Shown: one piece after another, positions 9,495 to 16,260 of the stretch | Position numbering within the stretch: the stretch's first letter is position 1 | Layout of the letters: each line of letters opens with the position of its first letter | Source of the DNA: Conidiobolus incongruus B7586 | Lineage: Eukaryota; Entomophthoromycota; Entomophthoromycetes; Entomophthorales; Conidiobolaceae | DNA: 16,260 nucleotides | Assembly: GCA_000697335.1 (NCBI GenBank) | Contig: JNEM01015297.1 | Coordinates: 1-16,260, forward strand | Reading direction: 5' to 3' | Position numbers and translations under genes: made by a program | The notes under the pieces: generated by a model | Told to the model about the DNA's origin: nothing | The model's input: the letters and a program-made list of their open reading frames with translations, nothing else | Database searches by the model: none

Positions 9495-11615
9495 TTATAG
9501 TTGATAAAACGATGCCAAATCCAAATTTAGGCCAACTCCCTTGAGCTGCCATTTGAGAATTATATCTCGGTAGCTTAAAATATCAGGTTTCAACTCGTCG
9601 ATTTTAGACAGCCAATGAAGGATGTCGAGCCCAATTTGGTACCCATTTTCTCTGCCCTTAAATTGGATTGGTTTGGAGTGTTTTCTCTGAAGTCCGATCA
9701 AGTAAAAGTCAATATCGTTGTTGACCCCTAATTGGATGAATTGGCAGCTTGGGAAATGTCGTAAAATTCCTTTAGTAAAAGCATGTGGATTGAGGGAAAT
9801 ATTAGGGTTTTCGTGTTTAAATTCGGCGCATATTTGCTTGAGTGGAATTCCGTTGGAGGGGTGTGGGCGATATTTGAGTTCGAGCCATTGAGATAAATGG
9901 TAGTATGAATTCGATATTGTGGTAGAGGGTAATGGGCGAGCGAAAATAAGTGAGTCTAAGTATTTGGTAAGAAGGGAAAGGAGTGGAACTGCTCCTTCAG
10001 TCTTCAAGTGATTTTCCAGTGGAGTGTTGTATTTGATCATTAAACATATAAGATTAAGGGCGAGAGATACCATTGTGTGGACTTGGTCATCAGATTTGGC
10101 ATCTGCATATACTTTAAATGTATAGGGTAGTAGAAGAAGTGAAACTAAATGCTGATAAAGGTCCAAGGGCAATAGGTCGATAAAAGGCTCATTAGGGACG
10201 TGATAAAATAAAGCAATTAAAATTCCAATGCTTTTACAAACAATCGCTTGATCGCTACTATAGCAAAAATTGACCAATTTTTCTATCAAAATTCCATCCT
10301 TAAGAGCAAAAAAACCTCCTAAGCTCTCCATTAAGTCTAAAGAACTCAATAAAACCTCTTGATATAGTAATGGGCAGTTCCAATTGTAAGAATTTGTGGA
10401 ATTTAATATGATAGTGAATAGAAATTCTATTAGTTTATCGCATGTTGATAAATATTCAGCAACATTACTTTCTGATGAGAGATTGTTTAATATTATAAGT
10501 AAGCTTGCTGTATCCGCGTCTAAAAATGAGCTATTTATATTCTTCAATAATTCAGGGACTAATACCTTAATTTCATCTATGGAGAATGGATTTTCATATT
10601 CATATGTAACTTCAAGTAACGTTTTAAAAGACCATTCAACTTCATTTGGAAGTCCGGATCGAAGAGCTAGATATATTCTACGAGCTAGCCTCTTAGGATC
10701 AAGTCTGTCTGGATGATTGATGAAGCTTAAATTTGTGGGAATAGATATATAGTCAGGTTGTTTAATCACAGGAGGGTTCATTCTAAAAGATTGCTGCTGA
10801 AGGTGTAATGAATTAAGTATTGGTGTTGTTCCATTAATTTTTTTGGGTGGGATAACGCCTTCATTGATTTCTGAGATTTTTTTGGGTCTGCCTCTTTTTT
10901 TCTTAGCAATCTCTTCTGTTGTGGTTTCCGAAGTAGTAGTTGGAGTATCGGGAGTTGGTGTTTCGTCGAATGTTAACGATAGTATAGGTTTCATTGTGCA
11001 AATACGCTTGGGCCGGCTATTTCCATTTTCAGCTGTATTTCCTTCTACTTTATTAGTTTCATCAATTTTGACTTCTGATAAAGCGGCTTTAAATGGACTA
11101 GGATCTCCAAAATTGCGATTCCAGGTATTATTATCAATCCTAGATTGTACTTCACTAGAAGTAGGTATTTTGCCCTCAAATTCCCATTCAAATTCGGATA
11201 ACTGTTTCATGTATAAGGCTCTAATTTGTCTAATGTGCCAAGGATTTCTATCTGTAATGTCAATTTCACGATATAGCGCATTCCATTCCTTATTCTCAGA
11301 CATCTAAAAATTATTTAGAATAAATATTCAAAAATAGAATTATTAATTATTTACCTTTTCACAACCTCCTCTAGCGGTAACAGCTTTATAAAAGCTGAGA
11401 AGATTTATAGGATACGTTATAAATAGTGGAACAGTTGGGTATTCCACGAGATGACTAAAATTTAAATATTATAGATTAATAAATTTAATCAGATTAGCTT
11501 GTTTCATGTGAAAATAGTACCCTCTAGTTTCATAGAATAACTTCAAAGCTTTTTTAAAATCTTCATATTCTTCATTATTATTATCAATCAGTAGCAAATT
11601 TTCTGTGGCAGTCAT
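9495..11615 (-). CDS. RSC9: ARID-RFX chromatin-remodelling subunit, Rsc9/ARID2-like, three exons
   Basis: Coding exons on the minus strand: 11615-11521, 11454-11355 and 11303-9495, giving 667 residues. Introns are 66 nt (GTACTA...TTTAG) and 51 nt (GTAAAT...TTTAG). The ATG opening the longest frame (11303) is an internal Met66. Splicing restores a complete ARID domain (about 17-105), shown by FYETRG, YPTVPLF, INLLSFYKAV, TARGGCEK and then NKEWNALYREI. Next come an AT-hook KKRGRPKK (200-207), a helical ARM-like region (about 267-520, starting DPKRLARRIYLALRSGLP) and an RFX-type winged helix (about 536-606, from SQWLELKY through RHFPSCQFIQLG). ARID, ARM-like helices and RFX in this order are the layout of ARID2 and fungal Rsc9. 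These are nuclear subunits of PBAF/RSC-class SWI/SNF remodelers that bind DNA and position nucleosomes. The zinc fingers of animal ARID2 are absent, as in Rsc9. Family membership is strong; one-to-one orthology is inferred. Confidence 0.9.
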
Positions 11616-12483
11616 TTTTTTTAATCATTGAATTTTGATCTATAGATTGAAATTGGAGAGATTGATGTGAATGATTAGTTCGAGATCTCTTATTAATTTT
11701 AGTTATATAATTCTATATCGAGCCAGTTTATTGGATAATAATTATTAAAAAGTGAAAGGTTATAGATTTTTAATAGTTTTTGTTTCACATTGACAAAATG
11801 AAAGTTAAATTAAGCTCTTATTATAGATAATAGAGTTTTTAAATTGTGGGATTTATAATCATAACTTGGCGATCTTTGTTAAATGGAAATATAATTTCAA
11901 TATTAATTTTTTAGTATTATTATATTACTATCCTCTGCTTCAATGGAAATCAAAGATAATTAATTCAAGATATTTTGATTAATAAATGGATATTTGATGT
12001 GTATTACATGTGGATTTATAAAAAGTGATTATTTATTTTGAAAGGCTATATAATTTTTTAAGTTTAAAATTTCAATCACTTTTCGATAATAATTTCAAAT
12101 TTGAAAATTATTATAATAATGTTATTCAATAAAATTTATAGTTTATTTTAACAAAAGTTAACTATATACGCGAAAGATATTTAATATTTAGTAAATTATA
12201 TACATACTGATATAAAATATTGTATAAAAATATATAAATAATCAACCTAGATTATTTTACAGCTTAATTGTTAATGCTTTATTAATTAGATGAAATATTT
12301 TCAATATATTATTTTATACTAAATTTACTTTGTGATTTAATATTGTAACATTGAATATATGTCATCATTAACCTTTTAATTCCTATAATATCCTTCGAAT
12401 TTGAGCATTTATTAAATGCATCAAATCAATATAACCAAGTCACAATCCCCAAACATTTTCTAATTTTATATCTACATTAAAAA
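11616..12483. other. Promoter region shared by divergent genes
   Basis: An 868 bp spacer between the start codons of the ARID gene (minus) and the coiled-coil gene (plus), so it should carry both promoters. It is AT-rich. The last 120 bases before 12484 are richer in C and in CCAAG/CCCC words, like the pyrimidine-rich leader of the PX-PB1 gene. No clear operator, repeat or RNA gene was seen. Confidence 0.6.
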
Positions 12484-13134
12484 ATGAACCCAATTGAAAA
12501 ATATTTCATCGAACAAAGAGATTTCGAAGACTGTATTGAAGATGAAGAAATATTTAATTTAGATTTGAAAAATTTTACTAACTTTTCAAATAAAGAAACT
12601 TCAAAGATAAATCATCCGTTACAACAATTTGAAACCAATGATTTTCAAGTGCCAGAGAGTAAAAAATTAAGTGGTGAGATTAAAAATGAAGAGTTGAATG
12701 AGATTGAATTGGAAAAAAATGATCAGTATTTGAATAAGAGTCAGTTTAATGTTAACTCAAATTATAATATTAAGTAATAGTTATTAATATTATTTTTAGA
12801 TATTGGTCATATTGAAGGATTAATTTCAGGTAATAATATATAAATTCAAAAAATTTTCAATTATTGATAAATAATTATTAGAAATGAGCAGAGTTGAAGA
12901 ATTTCAAAATAAAATTACTGATTTATTCGGGTAAAAAAATATTAAAAATCATTATTTTCTGTATATTTTATCTATTATAGTAAGCTACAAGTTGATTTGG
13001 AAAGAATGAACGATAATTTAAACAATATTCACACTAAAGAAACCGATGATTTTAACGGTTTTAAGAGAATTTGGGATGCAACTTGTAACAAACTGGCAGA
13101 AATTAATAACTTTCGAAATATGATAAATTATTAA
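12484..13134 (+). CDS. Small acidic coiled-coil protein, four exons, unidentified
   Basis: Proposed exons: 12484-12739, 12800-12829, 12882-12930 and 12981-13134 (162 residues). Introns are 60 nt (GTCAGT...TTTAG), 52 nt (GTAATA...TTAG) and 50 nt (GTAAAA...ATAG). They match the other introns of the window, and the frame stays open throughout. Read without splicing, exon 1 runs on to a TAA at 12777 (97 residues). Residues 1-85 are polar, acidic and probably unfolded. From about 86 the spliced product has hydrophobics every three or four residues (IGHIEGLISEMSRVEEF, then KITDLF, KLQVDLERM, NLNNI), a long coiled coil that continues across all three junctions. The tail holds GFKRIWDATCNKLAEI. The last 60 residues loosely recall the small DASH/Dam1 subunit Dad2, from memory of the family pattern only. 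Alternatives: two genes, with a 67-residue protein starting at 12884, or an unrelated coiled coil. Confidence 0.65.
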
Positions 13135-13958
13135 TTGATATTATTCTAATTATTATTCAAATTGCTTCAAATAATGAAGTATTGTACTGTATATATTTAT
13201 TATGATACTTAATTTGAGTAGATATTTTAGGTAGAAATGATTATTGTGTATTGCTTGTATTTGATAATTCTAAATAAATCTATACTTTTTATAATTAGAT
13301 TACAATTGATAAAAAATTAAAAAAAATTATATTTAATGAAAAAACTTATTTAAAATAATTTTATATTTATATCTTAAATTCAATTGGTATAATCTCAATT
13401 CAAATAAAAACAAACTCAATTGTTGTTTTTTTCATGTTTTAGTATTTGTCATATTATAAAAATACAATAAAATCTTTAATTGACTTTGGAAAATATAGTT
13501 AGATTCAAGGTTATAGGATTGGAAAAGTAATTTTATAAGGATTTGGTTAAATCTAATCTTGTTTATTAAGTGAATAATAAGAATGGTATTTATATTATAT
13601 TGAAGCTAAAAAAGAGTAACAATTGATTTGTAATCAGTTATTATATCCATTACTATATCAAGTAGTTAGGTGTATATGTTATTGAAATATAGAATAGAAT
13701 GAATCAATTAGAACCATACATCAATTGTATTCTTAGTAATAATGTTATTATCTCATATTTGCAAACCTAACAATATATTATATCAAATGAAAAATATTTC
13801 TTAATTTTGTTAAGTGTAAATCATACTTATTAATAAGAAAAATTAATTCAATTGGCAATTTATCAATAAAATATAAGTTAATAATAATTAATAAAATTTT
13901 TAATATACTAATATTCAAATAATTTAGAATTTTCAACTATTAAAGCATTAAGCAAACC

Positions 13959-14051
13959 TTAACTGTTTGATTCATCTGGTTGGAACAATTCAATTGAATC
14001 TAATGATCTTACCCAACCATCTAAATGATTATTAATAAGACCTCCAATATA
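13959..14051 (-). other. Weak candidate terminal exon
   Basis: On the minus strand an open stretch of 30 codons ends in TAA at 13961-13959 and encodes a segment with unusual residues for this AT-rich DNA (NHLDGWVRSLDSIELFQ, then PDESNS). The local G+C is about 27% in surroundings near 13%. Possible 3' splice sites (TTGGAG ending at 14042, or CATTTAG ending at 14021) would start an exon. No matching upstream exon was found between 14060 and 16260, and the opposite strand is also open for 23 codons. The length alone is not significant. It may be a relic of a gene or chance. Confidence 0.2.
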
Positions 14052-14838
14052 TTATAATAAATAACTTTAAAATTAGATTCTTAAAAATTTATTTAAGAGA
14101 TTATATTATATTGAGATAAGATAATCTAGAAATATTTTTTGAAGCTTTAATTTCAATATATAATTTAGATATTCTTGAATAATATTTAGAATAAGTAGTG
14201 ATAAATCTTTTGTCTTTTATTAATCATTCTTTCAATTCAAATATAAATTACCTTAATAATTTTAACTCTTATCTATAATATATAGCTTATATTAATTTAA
14301 ATCAAATTACTAATAGCAGCTAATTTATAACTTAAATATCATTGAAATTATTACTATTTTCTTGAATATAAGATTTACTTGTTTTTACTTTTTACTAGCT
14401 TATCTAAGTTTTATATGTATATTAAATTTAATTAAGAATTAAATGTGACTAGACTTTAATATTAGTAGTAACTTTAAAAAAACAATATCTTAACTTAATA
14501 ATTTACAATTATAAAAGTTAATGAAATTTTAATAGTTATATGTTATTATTATTCTATTTCAAAAATTTTGTAGTTAATACCTCTATATATATATCAAAAA
14601 TTATTTTGCAATAGTTTATATTAAAATATTTATCTTATATTCTATACTTTATATAAAGTTAGTCAATATGTTTAATTCTACTGATTATTGATTTGTTATT
14701 AAGTAATATAAATATTAAAATCTTATAACATTGTAAATTTTGGGAAAATACTATATTAATAACAATACTAGTGATAGGAAATAATTATGTCCATCACTTA
14801 AAAAACTCTAATTATCACAAAAATATATGAATTTATAT

Positions 14839-14894
14839 TATAGGTACCTTATTTTTTAAACTAGTTGAACTTATTATTTTCTACCTATAAGGTA
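14839..14894. repeat. Overlapping inverted repeats
   Basis: TATAGGTACCTTAT (14839-14852) and TACCTATAAGGTA (14882-14894). TATAGGTA pairs with TACCTATA, and TACCTTAT pairs with ATAAGGTA, so two alternative 8-base stems share the same arms. Each arm is also partly self-complementary (GGTACC; TACCT/AGGTA). Function unknown; it lies in gene-free DNA. Confidence 0.5.
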
Positions 14895-16260
14895 TTTATA
14901 TTCATAAATATTCATAATTATAATTAATATAAGATTATCTTAAATAAACTAATAAACACATTTTTTTATCTTTATTTTCAAAAGTATCTAGTCTTTAAGT
15001 AACTTTATAACACTCATAAAAGTATTAAGTTATAAAAAGCATAAGATATTTATTTTATTTGAAAAATTTAGTTTATAGTAAGTTACTTTTATTTAATTTA
15101 GTAAACCCCCCTTAATTTTCCTTAATTTTATGGTAATCAATTGTTTATCACTAATGATTATTTATTTAAATTCTAAAAGTCTATTTCCTTTTATATTTAT
15201 AGTTGTCACTAATATATTACCCTTAATATCAAATAAATTCAATATAAAATTAATTTTTATGATATAACATTAATTATAACCTATTCCCATTTTATTTTCA
15301 ACAAATTAATCTAGAACTTTAGAATTATTCTTTAAAACATATTATTCTAATTTTTTAGCTTTTTAATTATAAATATTTTATATCTTAAAATATTTAAAAC
15401 CTTAAAATTAATACTAATTTTATAAAAAATTTTAGGTTCTTAAAATTAGCTAGATATTAGATTTGAAAATAATAACAATATTATAATTAAAAAGAATTGA
15501 TGATTGTAATTTCATTTTATAATTAAATTTTCTTAGAAAATTTATTCATCAATATAATTATTTTATTGTTATTAAAACTTTTATTAATATGGTAAAAATT
15601 TTAATTATCTATGCTTATATTATGATAGTTATTTTTAAGATAAAGATTTTATCAGAATTTGAATTATATTAAATGATAAAAATATAATAATTAAATTTTT
15701 CATTAATTTTAAAATTATTTTATTTTTTTTAATAATATGATACTATTCAAATTAAAAGATAAAAATTAATATTAATTAAATAATTAATAATTTTTTTTAT
15801 TTGAATAAATGAATTTTATAATAGTGATAATTACTCAACTCTTTCATATATAGATTTTTTATAAATTATATTTAAGATTTCATTTTTAATTATAAAAAAA
15901 ATTAAAATTATTAAATTTTTCAGCTAACCAAAATAATTAAAATCATAGTAATTTATATCAAATAAGTATAAAAAGGATAAGTTAATAGAAACTAGTTTTT
16001 TTTTATTAAACAAAGTTTTGATATTTTAAGATAAATTTATTTACTTTTTTGTAAATTAATCACTTTATTAATTAATTATTAATTTAATATTTTATAAAAT
16101 ATATTTAATTAATATAAAATATAATTTATTATTATATTTAATAATTGATAATATTTAATATTCGAGAGTTATCCTAATGATATTCATATTTAATAATAAT
16201 ATTCATTTTTTAATAATTTTTCCTTTAATACTTAAAATAATGATTTTAACCTTTTAATAA

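Larger units (their letters stand above)
13135..16260. other. Gene-free, extremely AT-rich intergenic DNA
   Basis: No supported gene. The DNA is nearly all A and T, with one small less AT-rich island near 13950-14050 (annotated separately). Minor structure: a C6 run near 15106-15111 followed by a two-unit 10-base repeat (CTTAATTTTC/CTTAATTTTA), and overlapping inverted repeats at 14839-14894. Start and end signals of neighbouring genes beyond 16260 cannot be judged. Confidence 0.65.

Noticed and set aside
10396-11307. Two long plus-strand open frames opposite the ARID gene
   Set aside because: They are antisense shadows. The minus-strand frame carries the ARID, AT-hook, ARM and RFX domains, and the plus-strand products resemble nothing.
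12484-12777. A stand-alone 97-residue single-exon gene
   Set aside because: It runs into tandem stops just after good splice signals, while splicing at 12739 gives a continuous coiled coil through three more exons. Kept only as an alternative (intron-retention) form.
12774-12881. Direct splice from the end of the 97-codon frame (donor GTAATA at 12774) to the exon at 12882
   Set aside because: The frames do not match; it would read into a stop within a few codons. A 26-base intron ending at 12799 is too short and also leads to a stop.
13966-14037. Plus-strand open stretch across the same island as the minus-strand exon candidate
   Set aside because: Only 23 codons after a stop, no start codon or splice context, and less protein-like than the opposite strand.
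1-16260. Transposons, LTR or virus-like elements, CRISPR arrays, rRNA
   Set aside because: No terminal repeats with target duplications, no recognisable integrase, reverse transcriptase, transposase or capsid segment, no spaced direct repeats and no rRNA-like tracts were seen. The gene-free parts look like simple AT-rich spacer.

Overview
The window looks like nuclear DNA of a very AT-rich fungus. It holds a Rsc9-type ARID/RFX chromatin protein, a Bem1/Scd2-like PX-PB1 scaffold and a probably peroxisomal SCP2-type thiolase. All seven introns I can place are 50-66 nt long, start with GT (mostly GTA) and end with TAG, as in many fungi. Intergenic DNA is far more AT-rich than the genes; in places only a few percent is G or C. 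I cannot fix the species. An early-diverging, AT-rich fungal lineage is my best guess.

Layout: 1-1692 is gene-free and extremely AT-rich. A three-exon SCP2-type thiolase gene lies on the minus strand (1693-3062). A 4.1 kb stretch without a supported gene follows; its right half is less AT-rich. A TATA box and an ATG-free leader (7173-7534) then lead into an intronless PX-PB1 gene on the plus strand (7535-8734). A 760 bp spacer between convergent genes contains (AAT)14. A three-exon ARID/AT-hook/ARM/RFX gene lies on the minus strand (9495-11615). After an 868 bp spacer between divergent genes comes a four-exon coiled-coil gene on the plus strand (12484-13134). The last 3.1 kb (13135-16260) has no supported gene, only one weak terminal-exon candidate on the minus strand.

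The four genes are typical housekeeping or regulatory genes with no evident shared pathway: fatty-acid/sterol thiolysis, cell polarity, chromatin remodelling and an unidentified coiled-coil protein. No operon-like, viral, transposon, CRISPR, rRNA or convincing tRNA structure was seen. The main gains from close reading are the exon models. The longest open frames miss the N-terminus of the thiolase, half of the ARID domain, and most of the coiled-coil part of the last gene.
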